Shown here: piece by piece, positions 1-9,667 of the stretch
How positions within the stretch are numbered: the first letter of the stretch is position 1
How the letters are laid out: every line of letters starts with the position of its first letter
NCBI GenBank assembly: GCA_028248455.1
Contig: JAOKHV010000014.1
Coordinates: forward strand, 1-43,122
Source: Ascidiaceihabitans sp.
Lineage (GTDB): Bacteria; Pseudomonadota; Alphaproteobacteria; Rhodobacterales; Rhodobacteraceae
Direction: 5' to 3'
Length of the DNA stretch: 43,122 bases
The notes under the pieces: model-generated
What the model saw: only the letters and a program-made list of their open reading frames with translations
What the model was told of the DNA's origin: nothing
Database searches by the model: none
Made by a program: the position numbers and the translations under genes

Positions 1-321
1 CATTACGTCCGGATCATACAACATCGCAATCTCTTGCTACGTGTCATTGGCGAAACCAATGGCGGCTTTGCGGGCTCACAATCCAAACCGCGCGGCAAAC
101 GTTTCAAGCGCCAAAGCGGCATCGCGACGTTTCCCTTGGTCCGGTGCCTCGATAATCATGACGGCATCCGCGTCCGTCGCCTAAAAGACTACGCCCAAGG
201 CATCGGTTTGTTCCTTGCGTGTAACCTTGTGCCGAGAGGACCAACCATCGCCATTCAAAAATATCCCATCGTTATCGAACAGACGGTCCATTCATTCGGT
301 ATTATATGTTGCAATGCCCAT
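1..321 (-). pseudogene. endonuclease/exonuclease/phosphatase family remnant, cut by the window edge
   Basis: Read from the ATG at 321 on the minus strand, 107 codons resemble the N-terminal part of an endonuclease/exonuclease/phosphatase protein: it opens GIATYNTE, has DADAVMIIEAPD near residues 50-61, and NDT-stop-QEIAMLYDPD near the window edge. Four in-frame stops interrupt it: TGA at 292-294, TAG at 181-183, TGA at 76-78 and TAG at 37-39. The first sits where the family usually has Trp, so TGG to TGA is likely. The others fit CAG or CGA changed by single C-to-T transitions, which is inference. The ATG overlaps the stop of the upstream DnaJ-like gene (TGATG), so it was once translationally coupled. 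The rest of the gene lies outside the window. A working product is very unlikely. Confidence 0.8.
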
Positions 322-1001
322 CATGCGTGTACTTTTCTAATGTCATCCCAAGCGCGGTTGATATCGATCATACGTTTCTCCACCAACAATACGGCCTCTT
401 CAGGGATGCCGCGGGCAACCATCGCATCTGGGTGATTGTCACGTACAAGCTGTCGCCATGCTTTGCGCATGTCATCAAATGACATGCCTGGGTTCAGCCC
501 CAATACAGCATAAGGATCTTGTTCTGCATCAGGTACAAACCGTGCTCTTAAGGCTTTGAATTCGCCAGCCGAAACTTCGAAAATCTCAGCCACACGTTCT
601 AAAAAGGCATTCTCGTTCGGGTGATAAAATCCATCCGCCATCGCAATGTGGAACAAACCTTCCATCAAATCCCTTAGCGTGTGTGGATCTTCATGGAACA
701 TCGTGTGAATACGGGTCGCATAGCTTTCAAAACCCGCAACATCTGTGCGTGCCAAATTGAAAACACGGGCGGCCCCAGCTTCGTCTTGGCTTGCAATATC
801 AAACACTTCACGAAAGGCCGTGACCTCGTCACGTGTGACATGCCCATCCGCTTTTGCCATTTTTGCACCTAATGCAATAACAGCAATCGCAAATGCAACT
901 GATCGTTCAGGTGGGCTGCGTAATTTGTCAAAAACCGACCACAAGGTCTCCCCAGAAGTGAGGGCAGCAAGAGCTTCAGCGATACGGGACCATATAGACA
1001 T
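321..1001 (-). CDS. TerB-DnaJ co-chaperone (DjlA-like)
   Basis: A 226-aa protein. Residues about 30-145 form an all-helical TerB-like domain containing the typical AxxDGHVTRDE segment. Residues about 163-225 are a C-terminal J domain beginning DPYAVLGL, with the diagnostic HPD tripeptide in DNHPDAM. J domains stimulate the ATPase of DnaK-type Hsp70 proteins, so this is a probable DnaK co-chaperone. Unlike E. coli DjlA there is no clear N-terminal transmembrane anchor, so it is probably cytoplasmic or peripheral. It lies between two pseudogenes on the same strand: the broken GNAT gene ends 9 bp upstream and the broken phosphatase gene overlaps its stop. The gene itself is intact and full length for the roseobacter family. 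Confidence 0.85.
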   Translation of the reverse strand: MSIWSRIAEALAALTSGETLWSVFDKLRSPPERSVAFAIAVIALGAKMAKADGHVTRDEVTAFREVFDIASQDEAGAARVFNLARTDVAGFESYATRIHTMFHEDPHTLRDLMEGLFHIAMADGFYHPNENAFLERVAEIFEVSAGEFKALRARFVPDAEQDPYAVLGLNPGMSFDDMRKAWRQLVRDNHPDAMVARGIPEEAVLLVEKRMIDINRAWDDIRKVHA

Positions 1002-1010
1002 AACGCCACC

Positions 1011-1519
1011 CTATCCTTTGCGTTCAGAAGTGTCAGTGGGCTTTTCCAGAATTAAGTGCATTAATATCAAATCATGCCAGACACCATTTTTACGACCAAC
1101 TTCAGGAAAGTAGCCAGCCTGCTTGAACCCACATTTTTCATGAAACGCGACCGCGTTGGCATTCCCGCCACTAATGGCCCCGATCATCGCATGATGGCCA
1201 AGCGTCATGGCAGCACTCACAAGGGTGTCCATCAACGCCCGCCCCAATCCTTTGTCCTGCGCCTCTGGCACAAGGTAGATTGTGTGCTCGACTGTATGCA
1301 CACAACCTGGACCGCCACGAAACGCCCCAAACAACGCAAAACCCACAGACACGCCTTCTTACTCACAGATCAAGACACTCCGCTCAGGATTCATGATCAT
1401 AGCTTCAACGTCACAGCATACTTTTAGTTCAGTGTTAAAGTAACGAATGTCTCACGAATTAGATCGTTCCATAGCGCAGTAATCGAGTGCGCATCAGCGA
1501 TTACGGCCGAACGGATCAC
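1011..1519 (-). pseudogene. GNAT family N-acetyltransferase (phosphinothricin acetyltransferase-like), frameshifted
   Basis: The reading frame starts with a GTG at 1517-1519 that overlaps the TGA of the glyoxalase-like gene. It encodes IRSAVIADAHSITALWNDLI and continues to about 1439. There a one-base shift is needed to continue with FNTEL and then PERSVLICE. A TAA at 1359-1361 interrupts the second frame. After it come 113 codons with the GNAT acetyl-CoA motif (VPEAQDKGLGRALMDTLV) and the C-terminal part with GNANAVAFHEKCGF. The two lesions separate the N-terminal substrate half from the acetyl-CoA half. The C-terminal piece could be translated from a GTG at 1352, but it lacks the first strands of the fold. 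The family would acetylate a small amine; no substrate can be assigned. Confidence 0.8.
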
Positions 1520-2124
1520 AACTGCCGTATCCCATGTGGCGTATCAAATTCTGCCATCAAATCTTGGGACCCAACCTCAAATACAACACGAACATCCGTC
1601 AGCGCCTTTTTCACCGCAGTCTCCAACTCTTTTGCATGTGGGTGCGCGATAACAAGACGACGCAAACGGCAACCCGAGGACGGCAACATCTCAGCGGGAT
1701 GCGTCGCTGTCTGCCATTTGATCAGCGCGGGACACTGATTGTCGAAGGGTAAAACCCCGCTGGCAGGCACAACCATCTGCCAACGCAAATCACCGCGTTG
1801 TAACGAAACAGCTTCACCAACCCCATCAGGTAACAAAGCCATATCATCATCAAGCGCATCACTGCGGCATATCCAATTGCTCAAGCGCGGATTGCCTGAA
1901 AACCGGTCAAGATCAAACCACCTTGGGCGGTCAGGGTTAGGGGCGTTAGGATTGATCGCAATCGCTTCCAAATACAGTCCACCTGCCAATCCCATCAGCT
2001 TATTATGCGTATGAAAAACTGCGTGTTCGCCACCTGGCCGCATCGAAATGCCCAAGGCCTCCTCGACATAGGACTGGGCCTGTTCAAGTGTCTCGCCGGA
2101 CACCGCCAAATGATCTAGCAGCAT
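1516..2124 (-). CDS. glyoxalase-like (VOC superfamily) domain protein
   Basis: A 202-aa protein starting LLDHLAVSGETLEQAQSYVEEALG. This is the usual opening of PF13468-type glyoxalase-like proteins, which are built from beta-alpha-beta-beta-beta modules of the vicinal-oxygen-chelate fold. HAVFHTHNKLM and LYLEAIAINP fit the metal-site strands of the first module, with His and Glu as candidate ligands. The substrate is unknown. No signal peptide is visible, so it is likely cytoplasmic. It is first in a minus-strand run with the broken GNAT gene, whose GTG overlaps this stop codon. The start at 2124 is the only sensible one, because the family begins directly at this motif. Confidence 0.75.
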   Translation of the reverse strand: MLLDHLAVSGETLEQAQSYVEEALGISMRPGGEHAVFHTHNKLMGLAGGLYLEAIAINPNAPNPDRPRWFDLDRFSGNPRLSNWICRSDALDDDMALLPDGVGEAVSLQRGDLRWQMVVPASGVLPFDNQCPALIKWQTATHPAEMLPSSGCRLRRLVIAHPHAKELETAVKKALTDVRVVFEVGSQDLMAEFDTPHGIRQL

Positions 2125-2253
2125 GGGATCGCCTCATTACTATGCATTGCAAAAATAATCCAAGAATAAGAGTAGTTTTGCAGGAATTCACATTGATTTC
2201 GAGGGCCAAAATCTTATCTGCGCTATAGCACCTGACAGTTTCGGAGAGATTTA

Positions 2254-3441
2254 ATGTTTTTACGAGCCCTCGACCGGTTTTTTAGCCATGAAGCATCGGG
2301 AGGGATCCTGCTTATGCTGTCAGCATTGGCAGCGATGATCGTTGCCAACTCTGCATTGTCAGGCCTTTATGAATCCGTACTTGCCGCAAAGTTCTCTGTT
2401 CTGATCAACGGCGAAGGCCTTTCTAAACCACTCATCTTGTGGATCAACGACGGCCTTATGGCGATCTTCTTCTTCCTGATCGGTTTGGAACTAAAGCGCG
2501 AAATTCTCGAGGGCAAACTCAAGAACCCAAGCGACATCATTTTGCCGGGCGTTGCAGCCCTCGGCGGAATGGCCCTACCAGCGTTGGTTTTCGTTCTCTT
2601 CAACTGGAACATCATTGAAAATATTAGCGGTTGGGCCATCCCAGCAGCAACCGACATCGCATTTGCGCTGGGTATCCTCGCACTTGTTGGCAGCCGGGCC
2701 CCTGCATCGCTCAAGGTATTCTTGCTAACACTGGCAATTTTGGATGACCTTGGCGCAATCATTATCATTGCCTTGTTCTATACGGCAGAACTGAAGGTAG
2801 ATTACCTGTTTCTTGCTTTGCTTCCATTGGCGGGCTTGCTGTGGCTAAATATCAAAGGTGCGCACCGTATCGCCCCTGCCCTGCTTTTGGGTGCGATCAT
2901 GTGGTACTTTGTTCTTAAGTCTGGGGTCCACGCAACACTGGCTGGTGTCGTCACCGCGTTCTGCATTCCGCTCAAAGACAAATGGGGCAAATCGCCATTG
3001 CATTCTCTTGAGAATGGCCTGACACCTTATGTCCTATACCTCATCATCCCGATTTTCGCTTTCGCAAACGCAGGTGTTGTCCTGAAAGGTATGACCTTTA
3101 ATGACCTACTGGCACCTCTTCCATTGGGCATCGCACTAGGCCTGATCGTCGGGAAACAGGTTGGTGTATTTGGTCTAACGATGTTGATGGTCAAAACAGG
3201 CATCGCCAAGATGCCACATGGGGCGACTGCATTGCACATCTACGGCATCTCTTGCTTGGCTGGGGTCGGCTTCACAATGTCCCTATTCATTGGTGGCCTT
3301 AGCTTTGCAGACGCTGAAATGATGAACCAAGTTCGCTTGGGCGTGCTAAGCGGTTCGATTGTATCCGGTATCTTAGGTTACACAGCGTTGATGATGGCCT
3401 CGCGCCAATCACCCCAAGATGATGTACCCGCATCTGCATAA
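2254..3441 (+). CDS. nhaA: Na+/H+ antiporter NhaA
   Basis: A 395-aa polytopic inner-membrane protein of full family length. It carries the signature run of NhaA: INDGLMAIFFFLIGLELKRE near residues 64-83, then AIPAATDIAFALGILAL near 127-143 and LAILDDLGAIIIIALFY near 160-176. In E. coli NhaA the paired aspartates of the ion site (Asp163/Asp164) lie in the equivalent of LDDLGA and are present here. It exchanges internal Na+ or Li+ for external protons, which suits a marine cell. A good ribosome site (GGAGAG) lies 7 bases before the ATG. It is a single-gene unit, divergent from the glyoxalase gene and followed by a strong bidirectional terminator. Confidence 0.96.
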   Translation: MFLRALDRFFSHEASGGILLMLSALAAMIVANSALSGLYESVLAAKFSVLINGEGLSKPLILWINDGLMAIFFFLIGLELKREILEGKLKNPSDIILPGVAALGGMALPALVFVLFNWNIIENISGWAIPAATDIAFALGILALVGSRAPASLKVFLLTLAILDDLGAIIIIALFYTAELKVDYLFLALLPLAGLLWLNIKGAHRIAPALLLGAIMWYFVLKSGVHATLAGVVTAFCIPLKDKWGKSPLHSLENGLTPYVLYLIIPIFAFANAGVVLKGMTFNDLLAPLPLGIALGLIVGKQVGVFGLTMLMVKTGIAKMPHGATALHIYGISCLAGVGFTMSLFIGGLSFADAEMMNQVRLGVLSGSIVSGILGYTALMMASRQSPQDDVPASA

Positions 3442-3443
3442 AC

Positions 3444-3474
3444 AAAATGGGGCAGCCATTGGCTGCCCCATTTT
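3444..3474. terminator. bidirectional Rho-independent terminator between nhaA and mcm
   Basis: Perfect inverted repeat AAAATGGGGCAGCC...GGCTGCCCCATTTT with a loop of about 3 bases. The A-run on one side and T-run on the other make it a terminator in both directions. It sits between the convergent stops of nhaA (3441) and mcm (3496). Confidence 0.9.
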
Positions 3475-3495
3475 AGATCGCTACTCGTCTGCCCT

Positions 3496-5625
3496 TTAGG
3501 ACCGGGTTTTACGAATGATCTCAAGGATATCTTGCGCAGCATCCGGAATATTTGTCCCCGGCCCAAAGATCGCCTTAACCCCATTATCATACAGATATCG
3601 ATAGTCCTGTTGCGGGATAACGCCACCACAGATTACGATGATATCCTCTGCGCCAGCATCCTTCAGGGCCTTTACCAATTGTGGTGCCAGCGTCTTGTGA
3701 CCCGCAGCTTGGGAACTGATCCCGATCACGTGCACATCGTTATCAACAGCGTCCTGTGCGGCTTCTGCAGGCGTTTGAAACAGCGGACCTACATCCACAT
3801 CAAAACCGATGTCAGCAAACGCAGTTGCAATAACTTTTGCACCGCGGTCATGCCCATCCTGGCCCATTTTCACGACCAGCATGCGTGGGCGGCGTCCTTC
3901 GACTTCGGCAAAATCTTCAACAGACTTCTGGATTGCGGCGAAACCAGCATCACCCTCATAAGCCGCACCGTAAACACCGGACAACATTTTGACTTCAGCG
4001 CGGTGACGTCCGAACACTTCTTCCATTGCTGTACTAATTTCCCCAACTGAAGCCCGTGCACGTGCTGCATCAATAGCGGCTTCTAGCAAGTTGCCACCCT
4101 CACCGGCGCGACGGGTCACTTCAGCCAAGGCTGCCTCACATGCAGCGGCATCACGGCTGGCGCGAATGCTGTTGAGGCGAGTAATTTGGCTTGTCCGAAC
4201 CGCGTCATTATCGATATCCATAATATCAATTGGGTCTTCTTTATCCAAACGGTATTTGTTCACCCCTACGATCACTTCAGTGCCACGATCAATTTTGGCC
4301 TGACGGGTAGCTGCGGCTTCTTCGATACGCAACTTAGGCATGCCTGACGCAACGGCCTTGGTCATTCCACCCAATGCCTCGACCTCTTCGATCAGCTTCC
4401 ATGCTTCTTCAGCCAGATCATGGGTCAACTTCTCAACGTAATAGGAACCTGCCAATGGATCGACCACATTGGTCACGCCTGTTTCTTCTTGCAGGATCAA
4501 CTGAGTGTTGCGTGCGATACGTGCTGAGAAATCAGTAGGCAAAGCAATCGCTTCATCCAACGCATTAGTGTGCAAGGATTGCGTGCCGCCAAGGGCCGCA
4601 GCCATAGCTTCATATGCAGTGCGCACCACATTGTTGTAGGGGTCCTGTTCTTGCAACGATACGCCAGAAGTTTGGCAGTGGGTGCGTAACATGGATGACT
4701 TCGGGTTCTTTGGCTCAAACTCTGACATGATGCGATGCCACAGCAAACGCGCTGCACGCAACTTGGACGCTTCCATGAAAAAGTTCATGCCGATCGCGAA
4801 GAAAAAGCTAAGGCGCGGCGCGAATTTATCCACGTCCATACCTGCGGCGATCGCCGTGCGGACATACTCGCGCCCATCGGCCAACGTGAACGCCAGCTCT
4901 TGAACCAAGTTCGCGCCAGCCTCTTGCATGTGATAACCAGAGATCGAAATTGAGTTGAATTTCGGCATCTCATTTGCGGTAAATTCAATGATGTCGGCAA
5001 TGATCCGCATCGATGGCTCTGGCGGATAAATATAGGTGTTACGCACCATGAACTCTTTCAGAATATCATTCTGAATGGTTCCCGCCAGCACAGATCTATC
5101 ATGCCCTTGCTCTTCACCCGCGACAATGAAGCTGGCCAAGATTGGAATAACCGCGCCATTCATTGTCATAGAAACGGACACTTTATCCAACGGAATGCCG
5201 TCGAACAGAATTTTCATATCTTCAACGCTGTCAATCGCAACACCGGCTTTGCCCACGTCACCAACCACACGTTCATGATCACTGTCGTACCCACGGTGCG
5301 TGGCCAGATCAAAGGCAACAGAAACACCCTGCTGGCCTGCATCCAAAGCACGACGATAAAAGGCGTTCGATTCTTCTGCAGTCGAGAAACCCGCATATTG
5401 GCGGATGGTCCACGGACGCCCCGCATACATAGTTGCCTTCACGCCGCGCATAAATGGTGCGGCCCCCGGAATCGTGCCCAAATGATCAACCTCTTTAAGG
5501 TCTTCTTCAGTATAGATCGGTTGAACATCGATCCCCTCAAGGGTTTTCCATGTCAGATCGTCTACTGGCCGGCCGCGAAGTTCGCTTTCAGCGATGCCCC
5601 GCCACGTGTCTTTCTTGCTTGTCAT
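3496..5625 (-). CDS. scpA: methylmalonyl-CoA mutase, single-subunit
   Basis: A 709-aa adenosylcobalamin-dependent mutase converting (R)-methylmalonyl-CoA to succinyl-CoA, the last step of propionyl-CoA assimilation. The N-terminal two thirds is the substrate-binding barrel: [17 protein letters not shown] contains the active-site Tyr region, and [13 protein letters not shown] contains the conserved His. The C-terminal B12 domain (about 575-709) has the base-off motif [11 protein letters not shown] followed by the GISSQAAGH and VICGGVIP segments. A further in-frame ATG lies at 5652, but the ATG at 5625 is preceded by GAGG at the right distance and matches family N-termini. The sulfotransferase stop lies immediately before it (TGACATG), so translation is probably coupled. 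The symbol mcmA is also used for this gene. Confidence 0.95.
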   Translation of the reverse strand: MTSKKDTWRGIAESELRGRPVDDLTWKTLEGIDVQPIYTEEDLKEVDHLGTIPGAAPFMRGVKATMYAGRPWTIRQYAGFSTAEESNAFYRRALDAGQQGVSVAFDLATHRGYDSDHERVVGDVGKAGVAIDSVEDMKILFDGIPLDKVSVSMTMNGAVIPILASFIVAGEEQGHDRSVLAGTIQNDILKEFMVRNTYIYPPEPSMRIIADIIEFTANEMPKFNSISISGYHMQEAGANLVQELAFTLADGREYVRTAIAAGMDVDKFAPRLSFFFAIGMNFFMEASKLRAARLLWHRIMSEFEPKNPKSSMLRTHCQTSGVSLQEQDPYNNVVRTAYEAMAAALGGTQSLHTNALDEAIALPTDFSARIARNTQLILQEETGVTNVVDPLAGSYYVEKLTHDLAEEAWKLIEEVEALGGMTKAVASGMPKLRIEEAAATRQAKIDRGTEVIVGVNKYRLDKEDPIDIMDIDNDAVRTSQITRLNSIRASRDAAACEAALAEVTRRAGEGGNLLEAAIDAARARASVGEISTAMEEVFGRHRAEVKMLSGVYGAAYEGDAGFAAIQKSVEDFAEVEGRRPRMLVVKMGQDGHDRGAKVIATAFADIGFDVDVGPLFQTPAEAAQDAVDNDVHVIGISSQAAGHKTLAPQLVKALKDAGAEDIIVICGGVIPQQDYRYLYDNGVKAIFGPGTNIPDAAQDILEIIRKTRS

Positions 5626-5626
5626 G

Positions 5627-6541
5627 TCATTGTCCTCTTTCAAATGGGCCAAACTGCGGGATATTTCCCGTTCCGGAGTGGTCCGTGTCCTCTGTCAGTA
5701 TTGCCAACCCATCAGCACCTGAAATAGTCCAGTGCATGTCGTCAGCACATGCTTCGCGCAATTGCGCGCTTTGTGTTTGGTCAAATGGTATCCAACGCCG
5801 TGTGTTCTTCTGAGAACCGAGCGCACACAAACCCGCTGTATCGCCACGTTCTGATAATATTGCCCGCAGCGCGGTTAGGGTTGGCGCACGATTTAGCCAC
5901 TCTTCGCCTTTGTTGCTTGGCCCAACTTCATCGATCCATCCCTTCAGCATCTGATCAGGACGTCCCTGATAGCGTTCAAAAGGAACCACGCGAATTTCGG
6001 TGTCAGGCAATGCACAGGCCAGATCGGTAATAACATCACGCCATGTACGACTTGCACGTGCGACTTCGTCCAAGGTCTTTGCAGGCAAAACGCAATGCCC
6101 ACGCCCGATACTGTAAGCAATCGACGACGCCCAATACAAATCATGTGCCCGAACATTCAGCACAACCCGCTTCAAATGACCTTCAAAAGCCTGCGCATAT
6201 TGGGCCATTCGTTGGCCAATCGCAGGATAAAGCGCACGCTTGCATAGGTTATGACGCACCGACCCAATCATGTTCTCATCGCTGATCAATAATTTGCGTA
6301 CACCAGATTGCGCCGCGGATCCCATTTGCATTTGAACACGCCCAACAGCGCGTGCTTGCATCTTTGGCACGTGCCGCATCGAAGACGAAGGTACGACGCC
6401 TGCAAACAACCCCTGCCGTGTGCGCGGTGGCCCCCAATAACCGATCTGGCGGTTGGAAAGTTCCGAATGGGAACGCCGCATATAGCTTTGGAAAGTTGTA
6501 CTGCCGGTCCTGTGTGACCCGAGATGTAGAATAACGTCCAT
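5627..6541 (-). CDS. sulfotransferase-like protein in the propionyl-CoA locus
   Basis: A 304-aa protein beginning [18 protein letters not shown]. The GSHRTGST loop near residues 8-15 matches the 5'-phosphosulfate-binding loop used by PAPS-dependent sulfotransferases. [19 protein letters not shown] about 120 residues later resembles the 3'-phosphate-binding region with its Arg and Ser. The acceptor is unknown. The frame is open 66 bases further upstream, but the segment before this ATG is not family-like, so 6541 is chosen; its ribosome site is weak. The stop TGA is followed directly by AC and the mcm ATG, suggesting one mRNA. Why a sulfotransferase sits between pccA and mcm is not evident from the sequence. 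Confidence 0.72.
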   Translation of the reverse strand: MDVILHLGSHRTGSTTFQSYMRRSHSELSNRQIGYWGPPRTRQGLFAGVVPSSSMRHVPKMQARAVGRVQMQMGSAAQSGVRKLLISDENMIGSVRHNLCKRALYPAIGQRMAQYAQAFEGHLKRVVLNVRAHDLYWASSIAYSIGRGHCVLPAKTLDEVARASRTWRDVITDLACALPDTEIRVVPFERYQGRPDQMLKGWIDEVGPSNKGEEWLNRAPTLTALRAILSERGDTAGLCALGSQKNTRRWIPFDQTQSAQLREACADDMHWTISGADGLAILTEDTDHSGTGNIPQFGPFERGQ

Positions 6542-6706
6542 GAAACGGCCTGCTCTATTCCAAAAGGCTGCCCCGTTCGGCCATGATGCGAGGATCACAG
6601 CAGTCATGGCATTACACTCGTTTCAAACGCTTTAACGCAACATTCGCGTCTTTGGCGGGTCGTAATCGCCGATAAAGGTACTATGTTGATGGTAACAGGA
6701 GTGCTC

Positions 6707-7162
6707 ATGAAACACATATTACCCGTTGTTATAGCAGCTTTATTTGCCAGCCACGCAATGGCCAAAGACGCCATGGAAATGACAGAGAATGTCGTATTTT
6801 CGCAGACTGCAGAAACAGATTTAAACCAATTTGTATGGAAAAAGAGGCCCATCGTCGTCTTTGCCGACAGCGATGCAGACCCGCGGTACACCGAACAGAT
6901 CGAATTGCTGATGGCAAAACTGCATGATTTAGAAGAACGCGATGTGGTCGTATTGACCGATACAGACCCCAACGCAAAATCGGAACTACGCCTAAAGCTA
7001 CGCCCGCGTGGTTTCATGTTGGCCATCATCGGTAAAGATGGTGGTGTAAAATTACGCAAGCCGTTCCCATGGGACGTGCGTGAGATTACCCGAAGCATTG
7101 ACAAAATGCCGATGCGTAAACGCGAATTGCGCGAGAAAAAGCGTGAGGCCAGCGAAGGCTGA
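6707..7162 (+). CDS. DUF4174 domain secreted protein
   Basis: A 151-aa protein with a clear Sec signal peptide (MKHILPVVIAALFASHAMA), so it should be periplasmic. The mature part matches the DUF4174 pattern: WKKRPIVVFADSDADPRY, ERDVVVLTDTDP, then LRPRGFMLAIIGKDGGVKLR, and a highly basic C-terminus (KMPMRKRELREKKREA). The fold is probably thioredoxin-like, but no CxxC pair is visible, so redox activity is not supported. An ATG 24 bases upstream is in frame, but the chosen one has GGAG at good spacing and starts the signal peptide. It is divergent from the sulfotransferase gene and convergent with pccA. The function is unknown. Confidence 0.8.
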   Translation: MKHILPVVIAALFASHAMAKDAMEMTENVVFSQTAETDLNQFVWKKRPIVVFADSDADPRYTEQIELLMAKLHDLEERDVVVLTDTDPNAKSELRLKLRPRGFMLAIIGKDGGVKLRKPFPWDVREITRSIDKMPMRKRELREKKREASEG

Positions 7163-7209
7163 CCCGACCCTATCATTTCTCGCGAAGTGGCGTTTGCACG
7201 GTCCATTGT

Positions 7210-9255
7210 TTATTCGAATTCCATGATGATTTCGTCGACTGCAAGGCTATCACCTGCGCTGGCGTTAATCTTGGACACAGTGCCCTTTTTCTCAGCCTTT
7301 AGGATGTTTTCCATCTTCATTGCTTCGATGGTACACAGCGCTTGGCCCTCTTCGACCACCTCGCCTTCCTCGACGTTCAATTTAACAACCAGACCTGGCA
7401 TCGGGCACAACAACAGTTTGGACGTATCAGGCGCAACTTTTTCTGGCATCAAGCGCGCAAGCTCGGCCTGACGCTCTGTGCGCACGTGAACCTTCATATC
7501 CGCACCACGTGTACGAATGCGGAAGCCACCGCTGATCTTACCCACCTTGAGAATAAGTGGTGCACCATCTACCGTCATCTTGGCCAGTTGATCGCCCGGC
7601 GTCCAATCACCTGACACGCGCATTGTAGTGCCATCCGCAAAGGTGACATTAGACCCGTCGTGATCTGCGTCGATCACCACATCCATAGATGCACCCTGCA
7701 AAGCCACATTCCAATCGGTACCCACCTTGCGTTCGTGATTGTCCATACGACCCGAGACGCGAGTGCGACGAATTTCGGCAACGCGGTGCATTGCTGCACA
7801 TGCTGCAGCGATACGGCACAGATCTGTCTCTGGCAGTTCAACGCCTTGAAAACCGTCAGGGTATTGTTCTTCGATAAAGGCAGTTGTCATCTCGCCTGCC
7901 ATAAAGATCGGGTGATCCATAACGGCAGATAGGAAAGGCAAGTTGTGGCCAATACCCTCAACCTCGAAGCTATCCAATGCCACACGCATTGCCTCAACAG
8001 CTTCGTCACGAGTTGGGGCCCATGTGCAGAGCTTGGCAATCATCGGATCATAATACATGCTGATCTCTCCGCCTTCATAGACGCCAGTGTCGTTGCGGAT
8101 CGCGACGAGGCCAGAGGCTGCGTCTCCTTGCCATTTATCGTTGTCCAGCAATGGACCCGCGGCTTGTTCCGCAGGTGGACGGTAACGCGTCAGGCGACCA
8201 ATAGATGGGAGGAAGCCGCGATATGGATCTTCGGCATATAAACGGTTTTCAATCGCCCAACCGTTCAATTGCACATCATCTTGGGAAATAGTCAGTTTCT
8301 CACCATTGGCGACGCGGATCATCTGTTCCACCAAATCAACACCCGTGATCAACTCGGTCACAGGGTGCTCCACCTGCAAACGTGTATTCATTTCGAGGAA
8401 GAAGAAGTTCTTGTCGCCATCAACAATAAACTCAACCGTACCGGCGGATGCATAATCAACCGCCAGGGCCAATGCCACAGCCTGCTCGCCCATCGCGCGA
8501 CGGGTTTCTTCATCCAAGAACGGGGATGGTGCTTCTTCAACAACCTTTTGCTGACGGCGCTGAATAGAACACTCGCGCTCGCCCAGATAGATGCCATTGC
8601 CATGACTGTCGCAAAGAACCTGAATTTCTATGTGGCGTGGCTGAGTTATGAATTTCTCAATGAAAATGCGGTCATCGCCAAACGAATTAGCCGCCTCATT
8701 TTTGGACGATTGGAACCCCTCACGGGCCTCCGCATCATTCCACGCAATGCGCATGCCCTTACCACCACCACCGGCAGAGGCCTTGATCATCACAGGATAA
8801 CCAACCTGATTGGAAATTTTGACAGCGTCATCCGCGTCCTCGATCAAACCCATGTAACCGGGGACCGTAGAAACACCAGCGTCTTGGGCAATCTTCTTAG
8901 AGGTGATCTTATCCCCCATCTTCTCAATCGCGCCAACTGGCGGGCCAACAAAGGCAACGCCCTGCGCGGCCAAGGCCTCTGCGAATTTTGCATTTTCGGA
9001 CAAGAAACCATATCCAGGGTGAACAGCCTGAGCTACAGAGGCTTTGACCGCCTCCATCACTTTATCGATAACAATATAAGACTGGTTGGCTGGGGGCGGG
9101 CCAATGTGGATTGCTTCATCCGCCATTTGCACATGCAAAGCCTGCTTATCGGCATCGGAATAGATGGCGACAGTGCCAATACCCATTTTGCGGGCAGTTT
9201 TGATAACACGGCAGGCGATTTCGCCACGGTTGGCAATCAGGATTTTGTTGAACAT
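7210..9255 (-). CDS. pccA: propionyl-CoA carboxylase, biotin-containing alpha subunit
   Basis: A 681-aa subunit that carboxylates its own biotin with ATP and bicarbonate and passes the carboxyl group to PccB. Residues about 1-110 form the biotin carboxylase N-domain (starts MFNKILIANRGEIACRV). The ATP-grasp domain follows with the glycine loop ASAGGGGKGMR, then ECSIQRRQQKVVEEAPSP and EMNTRLQVEHPVTE. A linking domain spans about 460-600. The last 75 residues are a biotinyl domain with the acceptor lysine in EAMKMEN. AAGGAC lies 6 bases before this ATG; the longer frame upstream is rich in proline and not family-like. The locus order pccB, small genes, pccA, mcm supports the propionyl assignment over acetyl- or methylcrotonyl-CoA. 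Confidence 0.95.
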   Translation of the reverse strand: MFNKILIANRGEIACRVIKTARKMGIGTVAIYSDADKQALHVQMADEAIHIGPPPANQSYIVIDKVMEAVKASVAQAVHPGYGFLSENAKFAEALAAQGVAFVGPPVGAIEKMGDKITSKKIAQDAGVSTVPGYMGLIEDADDAVKISNQVGYPVMIKASAGGGGKGMRIAWNDAEAREGFQSSKNEAANSFGDDRIFIEKFITQPRHIEIQVLCDSHGNGIYLGERECSIQRRQQKVVEEAPSPFLDEETRRAMGEQAVALALAVDYASAGTVEFIVDGDKNFFFLEMNTRLQVEHPVTELITGVDLVEQMIRVANGEKLTISQDDVQLNGWAIENRLYAEDPYRGFLPSIGRLTRYRPPAEQAAGPLLDNDKWQGDAASGLVAIRNDTGVYEGGEISMYYDPMIAKLCTWAPTRDEAVEAMRVALDSFEVEGIGHNLPFLSAVMDHPIFMAGEMTTAFIEEQYPDGFQGVELPETDLCRIAAACAAMHRVAEIRRTRVSGRMDNHERKVGTDWNVALQGASMDVVIDADHDGSNVTFADGTTMRVSGDWTPGDQLAKMTVDGAPLILKVGKISGGFRIRTRGADMKVHVRTERQAELARLMPEKVAPDTSKLLLCPMPGLVVKLNVEEGEVVEEGQALCTIEAMKMENILKAEKKGTVSKINASAGDSLAVDEIIMEFE

Positions 9256-9667
9256 GTGATGTCCTTTTGAAGGTGGCGGGACTGGAAGGGGATCGGAAAA
9301 CGCAAGAACCCGCCCCAAAAAAGCGGGACGGTCAATGCATTCAAAATTTTACAATATGCCCGAAGGCAATTTTGGGTTACTCGGCGGTCAGAGGACCCAA
9401 TAGCGAAATCTCTCCGCGACTGGATGCTTCCTCGTGCTTTGTACATGCACCGGCCAGAAAAACTGGGCAACTCAAGGCTAAAGCGCTTGAGCTGCCCATA
9501 AGGGGAAGGGGTACGCAAACTTGTGCACTCACGTAAGCGGCTTCTGGGCACAGGCTGGGTGAAACTCAGTTTGCACGCCAATGTCCGTACCGCCAACCCA
9601 CACAAATTCAAAGCGCGAAAATTGGCTAAACTTTGCTGGTTTATGGCAGGTTGCAGCAACATTGCGC
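9256..9667. other. 412-bp gap upstream of pccA: promoter region plus end of the pccB operon
   Basis: No convincing gene. It contains the terminator at 9464-9498 that should end the pccB transcript, then about 200 bases that must hold the pccA promoter, although I cannot place the -35 and -10 boxes with confidence. Closer to pccA, CCCGC...GCGGG (about 9310-9327) can form a short leader stem. Between 9500 and 9660 one minus-strand frame reads RFEFVWVGGTDIGVQTEFHP before a stop. It looks protein-like but has no usable start, so it may be a gene fragment. Confidence 0.5.
9464..9498 (-). terminator. Rho-independent terminator ending the pccB operon
   Basis: On the minus strand TGGGCAGCTCAAG pairs with CTTGAGTTGCCCA across a 9-base loop. 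All 13 pairs form, with one G-U wobble, and GTTTTTC follows directly. It lies downstream of the 115-aa gene at 9668-10015 and upstream of pccA, so pccA most likely has its own promoter. Confidence 0.75.

Noticed and set aside
1-321. Programmed stop-codon readthrough or recoding of the phosphatase gene
   Set aside because: Four stops of two types within 107 codons, with no recoding signal visible; decay is simpler.
9500-9600. Possible PccR sites upstream of pccA (TTTGCG, TTTGCA)
   Set aside because: Only single weak half sites, without the palindrome or the 8-bp pair seen at pccB and pccR.
9237-9662. Open frame of 141 codons over the pccA start and upstream gap
   Set aside because: It covers the pccA ribosome site and the pccB-operon terminator and has no family-like pattern.
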